A model generated the notes under the pieces. The model had not been told where the DNA came from. It saw only the letters and a list, made by a program, of their open reading frames with translations, and searched no databases. The position numbers and the translations under genes are program-made. Positions 17,763-28,457 of a DNA stretch of 64,000 bases are shown here, piece after piece. The stretch lies in the NCBI GenBank assembly GCA_963827545.1, contig CAWHBI010000006.1, forward strand, positions 39,393-103,392, given 5' to 3'. Every line of letters begins with the position of its first letter. Position 1 is the stretch's first letter. The stretch comes from AWTP1-13 sp963827545. GTDB taxonomy: Bacteria > Pseudomonadota > Alphaproteobacteria > Rhizobiales > Hyphomicrobiaceae.

Positions 17763-18785
17763 TCATCCGGCCTCGCAGCCTGGCCGATACGCAGAGCGAG
17801 CGGCGAAAGCGATGATTTCGCCGACCACTCCGCGCCGGAAGAGAAGCACGGTGACGACAAAAATCACGCCCTGGATCACGAGCACCCATTCGCCGAACCC
17901 GGCCAGGTAGTTCTGCATGGCGACGATGATGCCGGCCCCGACAATTGGGCCGAACACGGTCCCCATGCCGCCCACCAGCGTCATGAGCACCACCTCGCCC
18001 GACATCTGCCACGTGACATCCGTGAGCGAGGCCAGCTGGAACACGATGGCCTTGGTGGCTCCCGCCAGGCCGGCGAGCGTGGCGGAGAGCACGAAAGCGA
18101 TGAGCTTGAAGCGGTCGACCGCGTAACCCAGCGAGATGGCGCGCGCCTCGTTCTCGCGGATCGCCTTGAGCACCTGCCCGAACGGCGAGTGGATCGTGCG
18201 GTGGATGATGAGAAAGCCGATGGCAAAGATCGCCAGGACCACATAGTAGAACACGAAGTCGTTGGTGATCGCGAAGAGGCCGAACAGCGGCCGGCGCGGT
18301 ATGGCCTGGATGCCGTCTTCGCCGCCGGTGAACTTTGCCTGCACGCACAGGAAGAACACCATCTGCGCCAGAGCCAGCGTGACCATGGCGAAGTAGATGC
18401 CTTGCCTGCGAATGGCGATCATGCCGACAATGAGACCGAGCAGGCCCGCCACCAGTGTGCCTGCCAGGATGGCCAGTTCCGGTGTCAGCGGCGGCACGGC
18501 CAGCGTGACCCAGCCCGATCCGAGCAACGGCAGCCAGAAGGGCAGGCTGACCGTGCCCACCTTGGCCATGTGCCCCGCGACATAGGCGGCAAACCCGAAG
18601 AACATGGCATGGCCGAACGACAGCAGGCCGACGTAGCCGATGAGCAGATTGAAGGCGCAGGCGAACAGGGCGAAGCACAGCACCTTCATCAGGAACAGCG
18701 GATAGATCGCCAGCGGCGCCGCCAGCGCCAGCGCCACGAGGGCGGCAAATACCGGCATGTCCCAGCTGTTCGGCCTGCCCATCAC
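17763..18785 (-). CDS. livM: branched-chain amino acid ABC permease, LivM type (Liv system 2)
   Basis: 340-residue inner-membrane permease with about nine or ten helices. LivM hallmarks: LLIGYVGLLSFGHAMFFGFA, GIYFAMVTLALAQM, QVLKAIRENEARAISLGY (the ATPase-contacting EAA-like loop) and LVGGMGTVFGPIVGAG. Last gene of a five-gene minus-strand operon. The start may be GTG 18785 or the adjacent ATG 18782, with GTGAGGA upstream, 7 bases after the LivH stop. The sequence is clearly separate from the LivM half of system 1, so system 2 is an older paralogue and not a recent copy. Confidence 0.92.
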   Translation of the reverse strand: MMGRPNSWDMPVFAALVALALAAPLAIYPLFLMKVLCFALFACAFNLLIGYVGLLSFGHAMFFGFAAYVAGHMAKVGTVSLPFWLPLLGSGWVTLAVPPLTPELAILAGTLVAGLLGLIVGMIAIRRQGIYFAMVTLALAQMVFFLCVQAKFTGGEDGIQAIPRRPLFGLFAITNDFVFYYVVLAIFAIGFLIIHRTIHSPFGQVLKAIRENEARAISLGYAVDRFKLIAFVLSATLAGLAGATKAIVFQLASLTDVTWQMSGEVVLMTLVGGMGTVFGPIVGAGIIVAMQNYLAGFGEWVLVIQGVIFVVTVLLFRRGVVGEIIAFAARSAYRPGCEAG

Positions 18786-18792
18786 CGCGTCC

Positions 18793-19674
18793 TCACTTAG
18801 GCGTTCCGAACAGGCCCTGCGGCCGCAGCATCAGCACGATGGCCATGATGATGAAAATGACCGTGTTCGAGGCCTCCGGATAGAAGACCTTTGTCAGTCC
18901 CTCGATCACTCCCAAACCGAACCCCGTGACGATCGAGCCCATGATCGAGCCCATGCCGCCGATCACCACCACGGCGAAAACGACGATGATGAGGTTGGCG
19001 CCCATCACGGGATTGACGGAATAGATGGGCGCCGCCAGCACGCCGGCAAGTGCCGCGAGGCCAACGCCGAAGCCGTAGGTCAGCGTGATCATCCTCGGCA
19101 CGTTGATGCCGAAGGCCTGCACGAGGTCCGGTCGCTCCGTCGCGGCGCGCAGGTACGATCCGAGCTGCGTCTTCTCGATCATGAACCAGGTGCCGAGGCA
19201 CACGGCCAGCGAGATCGCCACCACCCACGCCCGGTACCATGGCAGGAACATGAAGCCGAGGTTGGTGCCGCCCGGAATGGGATTGACATAGGGCAGCCCC
19301 GAGGAGCCGAACTCACGCCGGAACAGACCCTCGATGATGAGCGCGAGGCCGAACGTGAGCAGGAGGCCGTAGAGATGATCGAGGTGGTAGAGACGCGAGA
19401 TGAACAGCCGCTCGATGATGACGCCGGTGACGCCGACGATGATCGGCACGAGAACGAGCGCGCCCCAGTAGGGAATGCCCAAATAGGTGAGCAGCATCCA
19501 GGCGCAAAAAGCACCCATCATGTACTGGGCGCCGTGCGTGAAGTTGATGACGTTCATGAGCCCGAAGATGACCGCGAGCCCCAGCGACAGCAGCGCGTAG
19601 AAGGCGCCGTTGATGAGGCCGAGCAGCAGCTGGCCGAACAGCGCTTGCGGCGGCACGCCTATCAGCTCGAACAT
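18793..19674 (-). CDS. livH: branched-chain amino acid ABC permease, LivH type (Liv system 2)
   Basis: 293-residue permease. Family segments QLLLGLINGAFYALLSLGLA, NVINFTHGAQYMMGAFCAW, YLRAATERPDLVQAFGIN (cytoplasmic coupling loop) and IVVFAVVVIGGMGSIMGS. The ATG at 19674 has GGAGG upstream. Directly followed by livM. A 185-base gap with an inverted-repeat element separates it from the binding-protein gene upstream, so livHM expression may be lower than that of the binding protein. Confidence 0.92.
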   Translation of the reverse strand: MFELIGVPPQALFGQLLLGLINGAFYALLSLGLAVIFGLMNVINFTHGAQYMMGAFCAWMLLTYLGIPYWGALVLVPIIVGVTGVIIERLFISRLYHLDHLYGLLLTFGLALIIEGLFRREFGSSGLPYVNPIPGGTNLGFMFLPWYRAWVVAISLAVCLGTWFMIEKTQLGSYLRAATERPDLVQAFGINVPRMITLTYGFGVGLAALAGVLAAPIYSVNPVMGANLIIVVFAVVVIGGMGSIMGSIVTGFGLGVIEGLTKVFYPEASNTVIFIIMAIVLMLRPQGLFGTPK

Positions 19675-19695
19675 CTAGAACGGCTCCTCCGTATC

Positions 19696-19851
19696 TATTC
19701 CCTCTCCCCATGCCCCTTCAGGCGTCGTGCCGAAGGCGCGCTTTCAGCGCGACGAGAGAGGGTTAGGGTGAGGGGCGGCAAAAGGCTCCGGCGGCGCCTT
19801 GGGCTGCCCCTCACCCCGACCCTCTCCCCGCAAGCAGGGAGAGGGAGAGGC
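19696..19851. repeat. CCCTCTCC / GGAGAGGG inverted-repeat element
   Basis: About 156 bases between the binding-protein and livH genes. GAGAGGGTTAGGGTGAGGGG (from 19756) pairs, with a few mismatches, with CCCCTCACCCCGACCCTCTC (from 19807). Outer TCCCTCTCC and GGGAGAGGGAGAGG arms flank these, and the interior is G/C-rich. This is the pattern of a widespread dispersed palindrome; here it could also attenuate transcription into livHM. Confidence 0.75.
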
Positions 19852-19859
19852 GTTGCGGC

Positions 19860-21080
19860 CTATTTCTTCACCAGAGGGCAATCGCCCTGATCGATCGGGC
19901 GAAAGGCCTCCGCTGCGGGTATGGTGGCGCGGACCTTGTAGTAGTCCCACGGACCCTTGCTCTCGGCAGGCGCCTTGACCTGCAAGAGAAGCATGTCGTG
20001 GATCTTGCGGCCGTCCTCGCGAATGGTGCCTTTGCCGAACAGCCTGTCGTCGGTCGGCGTGGACTTCATCTTTGCGACCACAGCGGCACCGTCGGCATCG
20101 GACTTCAGCTCGTGCACCGCCTTGAGGTAGTGCGTGACGGCCGAGTAGACGCCGGCCTGGATCATGGTTGGATAATTGCCCCTGTTGGCCGCCGAGAATT
20201 CCTTGGCGAAGGCGCGGTTGTTGTCGTTGGTGTCCCAGTACCAGGACTCGGTGAAGATCAGCCCTTGTGCCGTCTGCAGCCCGAGCGCATGCACGTCGGT
20301 GATGAACACCAGCAGGCCGGCAAGGTTCTGGCCGCCCTTGACGATGCCGAATTCGGCCGCCTGCTTGATCGAGTTGATGGTGTCGCCGCCGGCGTTGGCG
20401 AGGCCGATGATCTTCGCCCGTGATGCTTGCGCCTGCAGCAGGAACGACGAGAAGTCCTGGCCGGGGAAGGGATGGCGGACTTTGCCCAGCACCTTGCCGC
20501 CGGTTTTCTCCACAACGGCCGCAGTATCACGCTCCAGCGCATGACCGAACGCATAGTCGGCGGTCAGAAAAAACCAGGTGTCGCCGCCGGTCTTGACGAT
20601 GGCGTTGCCCGTGCCGTTGGCCAGCGCCCAGGTGTCATAGGTCCAGTGGATGGTGTTGGGCGTGCAGGCTTTGCCGGTGAGGTCGGAGGTCGCGGCACCC
20701 GACACCAGGAAGACCTTGTTCTTCTCCTTCGTGATGTTGTTGACGGCGAGTGCAACCGAGGAGGTGGGCACGTCGACGACGACATCGACCTTGTCGACAT
20801 CGTACCACTGCCGCACGACGTTGGAGCCGACATCGGGCTTGTTCTGATGGTCGGCGAACACGACCTCGATCTTGTCGTGACACTTGCTGGCCTTGCAGAA
20901 GTCCTCGATCGCCTTCTTTGCGGCCCATACCGAGCCCTGGCCGGTGAGGTCGGCATAGAGCCCCGACTGGTCGTTCATGACGCCGATCTTGATGACGCCG
21001 TCGCTGTACTGAGCCTGGGCCATCCCTGCGCCGGCGCACAGCGCCGCCGCAGCGAGGAATGCTTTCACGCCTGATTGCAT
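19860..21080 (-). CDS. ABC substrate-binding protein, Liv system 2
   Basis: 406-residue periplasmic binding protein. Signal peptide MQSGVKAFLAAAALCAGAGM-AQAQ; then SDGVIKIGVMNDQSGLYADL, a stretch typical of the ligand-binding (PBP1) receptors labelled amide/urea/branched-chain. Further family features are ATSDLTGKACTPNTIHWTYD and TWFFLTADYAFGHALERD. Clearly a different subfamily from the binding proteins of systems 1 and 3. The ligand is not determinable from sequence. Lies 18 bases downstream of livF in the same operon. Confidence 0.9.
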   Translation of the reverse strand: MQSGVKAFLAAAALCAGAGMAQAQYSDGVIKIGVMNDQSGLYADLTGQGSVWAAKKAIEDFCKASKCHDKIEVVFADHQNKPDVGSNVVRQWYDVDKVDVVVDVPTSSVALAVNNITKEKNKVFLVSGAATSDLTGKACTPNTIHWTYDTWALANGTGNAIVKTGGDTWFFLTADYAFGHALERDTAAVVEKTGGKVLGKVRHPFPGQDFSSFLLQAQASRAKIIGLANAGGDTINSIKQAAEFGIVKGGQNLAGLLVFITDVHALGLQTAQGLIFTESWYWDTNDNNRAFAKEFSAANRGNYPTMIQAGVYSAVTHYLKAVHELKSDADGAAVVAKMKSTPTDDRLFGKGTIREDGRKIHDMLLLQVKAPAESKGPWDYYKVRATIPAAEAFRPIDQGDCPLVKK

Positions 21081-21098
21081 TTACGATTTCCTTTCCAC

Positions 21099-21803
21099 CT
21101 ACACACCGAGATAAGTCTGAAGCTTCTCCCTGTTCGCCTCGAGCGCGGAATTGGGGATCATGTCGACCACGCGCCCATGCTCGACCACGTAGTGGCGGTC
21201 GGCCACCGTCGCGGCGAAGCGGAAGTTCTGTTCCACGAGCAGGATCGTGAAGCCCTGGTCGCGCAGCATCCGGATCGTGTTGCCGATCTGCTGGACGATG
21301 ACGGGCGCCAGGCCCTCGGTCGGCTCGTCGAGCAGCAGCAGCTTGGCGCCCGTGCGCAGGATGCGGGCGATGGCGAGCATCTGCTGCTCGCCGCCCGACA
21401 GCTTGGTTCCCTGGCTGGACGAGCGCTCCTTGAGATTGGGGAAGAGCTGGTAAATCTTCTCGAGGGGCAGTCCGTCGCTCTTTACGACCGGCGGCAGCAT
21501 CAGGTTTTCCCAGACGTTGAGGCTCGAGAAGATGCCGCGCTCCTCGGGACAGTAGGCGATGCCCTGCCGCGCGATGCGGTTCGATTTGAGGCGGATCAGC
21601 TCCCGCCCCTCGTATGTGATCGAGCCCTTCCGGTTCGCCAGCATGCCCATGATCGCACGCATGGTGGTCGTCTTGCCGGCCCCGTTGCGTCCGAGCAAAG
21701 TCACCACTTCGCCGGCTTTCACATCGAACGTCATGCCGTGCAGGATGTGGCTCTCGCCATACCAGCCGTGCACGTCCCGAACGGCGAGTTGCGGCTCAGC
21801 CAT
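21099..21803 (-). CDS. livF: ABC transporter ATP-binding protein, LivF type (Liv system 2)
   Basis: 234-residue ATPase. Walker A LLGRNGAGKTTTMRAIMG, LivF signature LSGGEQQMLAIARIL, Walker B KLLLLDEPTEGLAPVIV, and switch region LLVEQNFRFA. The start is placed at ATG 21803, where homology begins (AEPQLAVRDVHGWYGESHIL). This ATG overlaps the livG stop by eight bases, a sign of translational coupling. Normal length, without the tail seen in the LivF of system 3. Confidence 0.92.
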   Translation of the reverse strand: MAEPQLAVRDVHGWYGESHILHGMTFDVKAGEVVTLLGRNGAGKTTTMRAIMGMLANRKGSITYEGRELIRLKSNRIARQGIAYCPEERGIFSSLNVWENLMLPPVVKSDGLPLEKIYQLFPNLKERSSSQGTKLSGGEQQMLAIARILRTGAKLLLLDEPTEGLAPVIVQQIGNTIRMLRDQGFTILLVEQNFRFAATVADRHYVVEHGRVVDMIPNSALEANREKLQTYLGV

Positions 21804-22551
21804 GACCCGTACCCATGTAGGCCTCGACCACCAGCGGGTTCTTGGAGACCTCGGCGTAGGGTCCCTCGGCCAGAACCTCGCCGCGCGCAAGCACCGTGAT
21901 CCGGTCGGAGAGATCCGCAACCACCGACAGATTGTGCTCCACCATCAGGACCGTGCGGTCCTTGGCGACGCGCCGGATCAGGGCCGACGTGCGCTGGATG
22001 TCCTCGGCTCCCATGCCCGCCATCGGCTCGTCGAGCAGTAGCATCTCGGGATCCAGCGCCAGCGTCGTTGCGATCTCGAGCGCCCGTTTGCGCCCGTAGG
22101 GCAACTCGACGGCTGGCAGATCGGCGTAGGCTTTGACGCCCACGTCGTCCAACAGCTCGTGCGCCCGCCCGTTCAAGACCTCGACCGACCGCTCCGACCG
22201 CCAGAAGTGGTAGGAGGTACCCAACGTCCTTTGCAGAGCGACGCGGACGTTCTCGAGCACGCTCAGGTGGGGGAAGACGGCTGAAATCTGGAACGAGCGC
22301 ACCAGACCCAGGCGCGCCACCGCATGGGCCGAAGCGGCCGTGATATCACGCCCCTTGTACAGAATCCTGCCGGCAGAGGGCGGAAGGAACTTGGTGATCA
22401 GGTTGAAGCACGTCGTCTTGCCGGCGCCGTTGGGCCCGATCAGGGCGTGGATGGTGCCTCGCCGCACGTTCAAATTGACGTTCTTGACGGCCGTAAACCC
22501 TCGGAACTCCTTTGTGAGCCCCTGTGTCTGGAGCACATACTCATCGGCCAT
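21796..22551 (-). CDS. livG: ABC transporter ATP-binding protein, LivG type (Liv system 2)
   Basis: 251-residue ATPase, first gene of the operon. Walker A LIGPNGAGKTTCFNLITKFL, LivG-type signature LPYGRKRALEIATTLAL, Walker B EMLLLDEPMAGMGAED, and His switch VLMVEHNLSVVADL. In contrast to systems 1 and 3 it has the ordinary DEP sequence. An ATG three bases earlier (22554) is an alternative start. About 210 bases upstream without a gene presumably hold the operon promoter. Confidence 0.92.
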   Translation of the reverse strand: MADEYVLQTQGLTKEFRGFTAVKNVNLNVRRGTIHALIGPNGAGKTTCFNLITKFLPPSAGRILYKGRDITAASAHAVARLGLVRSFQISAVFPHLSVLENVRVALQRTLGTSYHFWRSERSVEVLNGRAHELLDDVGVKAYADLPAVELPYGRKRALEIATTLALDPEMLLLDEPMAGMGAEDIQRTSALIRRVAKDRTVLMVEHNLSVVADLSDRITVLARGEVLAEGPYAEVSKNPLVVEAYMGTGHG

Positions 22552-22762
22552 CAAGCGCTCTCTTGGTCACCGGCCCGTACCGCGAAGGCCCCACGCACCA
22601 CGCAGAGCATCCGTAACATGACACATGATTCATTCGTCATATTGCGGGCGCGCGGACATGTCAACCGGCAGGCGGGCACGGCAGGGGCGTCCTTGAGGCG
22701 ACTGGACTGCCCCGCCCCCAACGAGCAATGAGAGCGCCGCTAGCTAGGCACCTGGCCGGTAC

Positions 22763-24375
22763 CTACTTGTCCAACCACACGTCCTCCAACCGCCAGTTGT
22801 CGTAGATGCTGTTCTGGTGCAGCACGACGCCCTTGACATGCGGGATGCCAGCAGGTCGCGGCGCGGTTGTGGAAGATGATGGGCCGCGCCACATCCAGTG
22901 CGAGCTTGCGCTCGACTTCCCACACCAGCTCGCTTGCGCTTCTCCGCGGTCGACTTCCTTCGATTGCTGGAAGATCAGCGCGTCGACCTCGGGGTTGCAA
23001 TATTGCGTGTAGTTGCGCTCCGACTTGCAGGTGTAGTTCTCGATCAGATTGACGTCCGGATCGTCGACGGCCACGCCAGTCAGGTTCAGGCTGACCGGAT
23101 AGTCCTTGCGCTGCACCTTGGCGTACCAGACCGTGGTGTCGATCGGCTCCAGCTCTCCGTCGATGTAGATCTTTTTCAGCTGGTCGATCAGGATGACGGC
23201 CGGATCGCGATAGATCGAGATGTTTCTAACCGACACCTTCACTTTCAGGGGTTTGCCCGGGCCGTAGCCGAGTTCGACGCCATGATCTTCCGCGCCTGCG
23301 CCTGGTTCTTCGCGACGTCGGCCCCGTAGCCGGGAATCTTGGCCAGTTCCTCGGGCGGCAATCGCCCACTGGCCTTCTGGGCCCGGGAGCATGGCGCCGC
23401 CCATCTGGGCTTTGCCCTCGGTACAGGATATCGATGAAGGCCTTGCGGTCGAGCGCCAACGCCATCGCCTTGCGGATCTGTCGGGTTGTCGAAGGGCGGA
23501 GCGGCTGCGTTTACCGCGAGGTTGGTGCTGACGTTGGTGGGGCCCGAGATGGCAGACGGCCTTGGGCGCCTGGGCTTTCACGTCCTTGAGCAACGGCACG
23601 TTGACATCGCGGTCGAACGTCATGTCGAACTCGCCCGATACGAATGCCAGGATGCGCGTCGACCGGCTGTCGATGATGCGCATCTCGATGGCATCAACGT
23701 GGGGTTGCCCTTCTTCCAGTAATCGGGGTTGCGCACGAGCTTGATCGACACATTGCGATTGAGCTCTACGAACTTGAAAGGCCCCGTTCCGACTCGGCTT
23801 CGTGCGCATCGTGCCTTTTGCGAGACGTGGCACGGGTAGACGGGCGAGAAACCCGAGGCCAACAGCATGCCACGAACGAGGGTTGCGGATGCCGCAGATG
23901 GAACGTCGCTTCGTGGTCGCCGTTGGTCGAGACCTCCTTCAGGTTGTAGTACCAGACCTTGCGGGGGTTCCGGTGGAACTCCTCCGTGCCCACCCTTACC
24001 GAGCAGCGCATGCCACGTGCACTGCACGTCCTTGGCCGTGAACGGCTTGCCGTCATGCCACTTGACGCCCTCCCTCAGCTTGAACGTCAACTTTGTGTTG
24101 CTCGCATCCCACGACCAGCTCGCGGCAAGGTCGGGCACGATCGTTTCCGGGCTGTTCAGCGGCTTCGTCTGGTCGAACAGGACCAGGTTGTTGAAAACCG
24201 CCATGAAAGGCTGGGTGACGGAGACCGTGGATTCCTCATGCAGGGAAGCGCTCGGCGGGTTGTCTCGGTGGTAGATCCTGAGCGTGCCACCCTGCTTCTG
24301 CGCCATCGCCGAGCCTGCCCCGGCAAGGACGATCAACAAAGCCGCAAGCGCTGCAACCAGCCCATGGGCGAGCAT
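22763..24375 (-). pseudogene. family 5 (peptide/nickel type) ABC substrate-binding protein, multiply frameshifted
   Basis: Product would be a periplasmic oligopeptide/dipeptide-type binding protein: signal peptide MLAHGLVAALAALLIVLAGA-GSAMAQ, KQGGTLRIYHRDNPPSASLH, LTFKLREGVKWHDGKPFTA, VGTGPFKFVEL, LVRNPDYWKKGNP, FVSGEFDMTFDRDVNVPLLK and ALALDRKAFIDILY. These segments lie in all three frames. I count at least eight one-base shifts: for example near 23990 (extra G in a G-run), near 23868 (missing A), a compensating pair near 23797-23820, near 23701 (missing base in a C/G run), and several between 23400 and 23560. Start at 24375 after GGAGG. No permease genes are adjacent. Either real decay or a patch of poor sequence. 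Confidence 0.8.
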
Positions 24376-24640
24376 GGCTCCCTCCTCTAGCTTTGCCGTG
24401 CCATCCGCACCACCCTCACAGTAGCATGGAGTGTCCCGCCTCCCAGGCTTTGTGCCGCGCAATATCAGCCTGCGGTCGGCCGACACCCCCTGCCGCTCTT
24501 GGGTCACCTAGAAGTGTCTCGCGACAGCCGCCCCAAAATTGCCTGCTCGATTGCACAGAAGACCTGACTGTGGCGTAATTGAATGAGAACAATCAAAAGC
24601 CGTCCGCGCCGCTGCTGGGCGGGAAGAGAGGAGGCGACGC

Positions 24641-25195
<555 letters not shown>

Positions 25196-25272
25196 GGCCG
25201 CCGAATACGCATCAGCTCGCTGCCCCATGACAGGCAGCGCCATCGTCCGAAGGACTCCCGAGGAGGATACCC

Positions 25273-27645
25273 ATGAGCGCAACCGGCATCGGCGCGCCAG
25301 TGCGGCGTAAGGAAGACCAGCGGTTCATCACCGGCAAGGGCCAGTACACCGACGACATCAATCGTCCAGGCCAGGCCTACGCCGTATTCGTGCGCTCGCC
25401 GCATGCGCACGCCAACATCAAGCGCATCGACACCGCTGCTGCGATGAAATCGCCGGGTTGTCACGCCGTCTACACCGGCGCCGATATCGCCCAGGACAAG
25501 GTCGGTGGCCTGATCTGCGGCTGGATGATCCACTCCAAGGACGGCTCGCCCATGAAAGCGGGCGCACACCCCGCGCTGGCGCAGGGCAAGGTGCGCTACG
25601 TCGGCGACCATGTGGCGGTCGTGATCGGCGAGACGCTGGCCCAGGCCAAGGACGCCGCCGAGCTGGTGACCGTCGACTACGAACCGCTGACCGCAGTGGT
25701 GGACCTCGCCACCGCCCAAAACGCCGGCCAGCCTCAAATCCACGCTGAAGCCCCCAACAACACCGTCTACCAGTGGCACCTCGGCGACAAAGCGGCAGTG
25801 GACGCCGCTTTCGGGAACGCCAGGCATGTCACCAAGATCGATCTCGTCAACAATCGCCTGATCCCCAACGCCATCGAGCCGCGCGCCGCCATCGGCGAGT
25901 ACAATTCCGGGCAAGACAGCCTCACGCTCTACACCACCAGCCAGAACCCGCACGTGGCGCGGCTGGTGCTGGCGGCCTTCATCGGTCTCGCGCCCGAGCA
26001 CAAGCTGCGCGTCATCGCTCCAGACGTCGGCGGCGGTTTCGGCTCCAAGATCTTCATCTACGCCGAAGAGGTCGTGTGCCTGTGGGCCTCCACGGAAAGG
26101 TCGGCCGCGCCGGTGAAATGGACCGGCGATCGCAGCGAAGCTTTCCTCGCCGACGCGCACGGCCGCGATCACGTGACGACAGCCGAGCTGGCACTCGACG
26201 GCGACGGGAAGATCCTGGCGCTGCGGGCAAAGACCAAGGCCAACCTCGGCGGCTATCTGTCGACCTTCGCCTCATCGGTGCCGACCTACCTCTACGCGCC
26301 GCTGCTCTCCGGCCAGTACAATATTCCAGCCATCTACTGCGAGGTGGACGGCATCTACACCAACACCGCCCCCGTCGATGCCTACCGCGGTGCCGGCCGG
26401 CCGGAGGCGACCTTCGTCGTCGAGCGCCTGGTCGAGGTGGCAGCGCGCCAGACGGGTCGGGATCCGGCAGAGTTCCGCCGCAAGAACTTCATCACCTCGT
26501 TCCCGCACGCGACGCCGGTCATCATGACCTACGACGCCGGCGACTATGATGCGTCCATGCGCAAAGCGCTGGAGCTGGCCGACTACTGCCGGGCTCGCCG
26601 CGCGCAAGGCTGAAAGCGCCAAGAAAGGCATGAAACGCGGCGTCGGCTTCTCCGCCTACATCGAGGCGTGCGGCATCGCCCCGAGCGCGGCGGTCGGATC
26701 GCTCGGCGCCGGCGTGGGCCTGTGGGAATCAGCCGAAGTGCGCGTCAACCCCACGGGGTCCGTGGAGGTGCTCACCGGCTCGCACAGCCACGGCCAGGGG
26801 CACGAGACCACCTTCGCCCAGCTCGTGTCGCAGCGGCTCGGCATCCCCATCGACCAGGTCACGGTCGTGCATGGCGACACCGACAAGGTGCAGTTCGGGA
26901 TGGGCACCTACGGCTCGCGCTCCGGGCGCCGTCGGCATGTCGGCCATCTTCAAGGCGATCGACAAGGTCATCGTCAAAGCCAAGAAGGTCGCGGGCTTCG
27001 TGCTGGAGGTGCCCGAGGACACCGTCGATTTCAAGGACGGCATCTTCTCCAGCACCGCCACCAACAAGACGCACACCTTCCCCGAGATCGCGCTGCAGGC
27101 CTACATCGCTCACAAGTTCACGGGCGCGCAGCTGGAGCCGGGCCTCAAGGAAGGGCGCCTTCTTCGACCCCACCAACTTCACGTTCCCGTCGGGGGTGCA
27201 CATCTGCGAGCTCGAGATCGATCCGGAGACTGGGGCGACGCGCATCGATCGCTGGACCGCCGTCGATGACTTCGGCACGCTCGTCAATCCGATGATCGTC
27301 GAAGGCCAGGTGCACGGCGGCGTCGCGCAGGGTATCGGCCAGGCGCTGCTCGAAGGCGCCGTGTACGACAAGAACGGCCAGCTCATCACGGCGAGCTTCA
27401 TGGACTACTGCATGCCGCGCGCCGCAGACCTGCCGTCGCTGAAGGTGGCCATGACCAACACGCCCTGCCCCTCGAACCCACTGGGGATCAAGGGTTGCGG
27501 CGAGGCGGGCGCCATCGCCGCACCTGCGGCCGTGATCAACGCGATCACCGACGCGCTGGGCCACGAGAACATCGCCATGCCGGCGACCCCGCTGGCCGTT
27601 TGGCGGGCTGCGCAAACGTCGCCCGCGAAGATGGCCGCGGAATAA
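25273..27645 (+). CDS. molybdenum hydroxylase large subunit (CoxL form II / xanthine-dehydrogenase type), three frameshifts
   Basis: Mo-cofactor subunit of about 789 residues once three one-base insertions are removed. The N-terminal domain shows RKEDQRFITGKGQYTDDINR; cofactor-binding segments are PDVGGGFGSK and VDAYRGAGRPEATFVVERL; C-terminal landmarks are DDFGTLVNPMIVEGQVHGGV and GIKGCGEAGAIAAPAAV. AYRGAGR in place of AYxCSFR marks the form II group, so this is not a proven CO dehydrogenase. Insertions: extra T near 26586, and an extra G at two GGGCGCC sites (about 26925 and 27155). All are +1, and the gene length fits intact translation after repair, so sequence error is likely. Confidence 0.85.
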
Positions 27646-27659
27646 GGGAGGAAGCTCGC

Positions 27660-28457
27660 ATGTACGCGTTCCAGTATCATCGCCCGCACTCCGTGGCCGA
27701 CGCAGCCAAGCTCCTCGCCTCGGACAAGGAGGCCAAGCTGCTGGCTGGCGGCCACACGCTGATCCCCACCATGAAGCAGCGGCTGGCGAGCCCCAAGTCC
27801 ATCGTCGACCTTGGCCGCATTGCCGAGCTGCGCGGCATCGACAAGAAAGGCAACGCCCTCATCATCGGCGCCATGACCAGCCACGCCGAGGTGGCAAACT
27901 CGCCGGTCGTCAAGTCAGCCATTCCTGGCCTCACCGAGGTAGCCGACGTCATCGGCGACCCGCACGTGCGCAACCGCGGCACGATTGGCGGCTCGGTTGC
28001 CAACAACGACCCGGCGGCGGACTACCCGGCTGCCCTGCTGGCGCTCAACGCCACCATAGGCACCAACAAACGGGAGATCGCCGCCGACGACTTCTTCAAG
28101 GGGCTGTTCGCCACCGCGCTGCAGGACGGCGAGATCATCACGCGCATCTCGTTCCCGCTGGCGACCAAGTTCGGCTACGCCAAGTTCCCCAATCAGGCCT
28201 CGCGCTACGCCCTGGTCGGCGTTGCCGTGGCTCAGGTGGGAGGGGGCGCACGCGTTGCCGTTACCGGCGCCGGCAAGAATGGCGCCTTCCGCCACAAGGC
28301 CATGGAGGCGGCGCTCGCCAAGAGCTGGTCCGCGCAGTCGCTCACCGGCATCGCCACCGACGCCGGCCTGATGATGAGCGACATCCATGCCGATCCGGCG
28401 TATCGGGCGCATCTGGTCGGCGTCATGGCGCGAAGGGCTGTTGCGAAGGCTGGTTGA
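27660..28457 (+). CDS. molybdenum hydroxylase FAD-binding medium subunit (CoxM type)
   Basis: 265-residue flavoprotein subunit. FAD-binding motifs AGGHTLIPTMK (about residue 32) and GTIGGSVANNDPAADYPAAL (about residue 105), plus the C-terminal CO-dehydrogenase flavoprotein domain (AKFPNQASRYALVGVAVAQV). The ATG at 27660 follows GGGAGG, 14 bases after the large-subunit stop. Completes the three-subunit enzyme; no MoCo insertion factors (CoxD/E/F/G or XdhC type) are present, so these would be encoded elsewhere. Substrate unknown (an aldehyde, purine or N-heterocycle are the usual choices). Confidence 0.92.
   Translation: MYAFQYHRPHSVADAAKLLASDKEAKLLAGGHTLIPTMKQRLASPKSIVDLGRIAELRGIDKKGNALIIGAMTSHAEVANSPVVKSAIPGLTEVADVIGDPHVRNRGTIGGSVANNDPAADYPAALLALNATIGTNKREIAADDFFKGLFATALQDGEIITRISFPLATKFGYAKFPNQASRYALVGVAVAQVGGGARVAVTGAGKNGAFRHKAMEAALAKSWSAQSLTGIATDAGLMMSDIHADPAYRAHLVGVMARRAVAKAG

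Noticed and set aside
25273..27645. Aerobic CO dehydrogenase large subunit (form I)
   Set aside because: The AYRGAGR signature is of form II, and maturation genes are absent.
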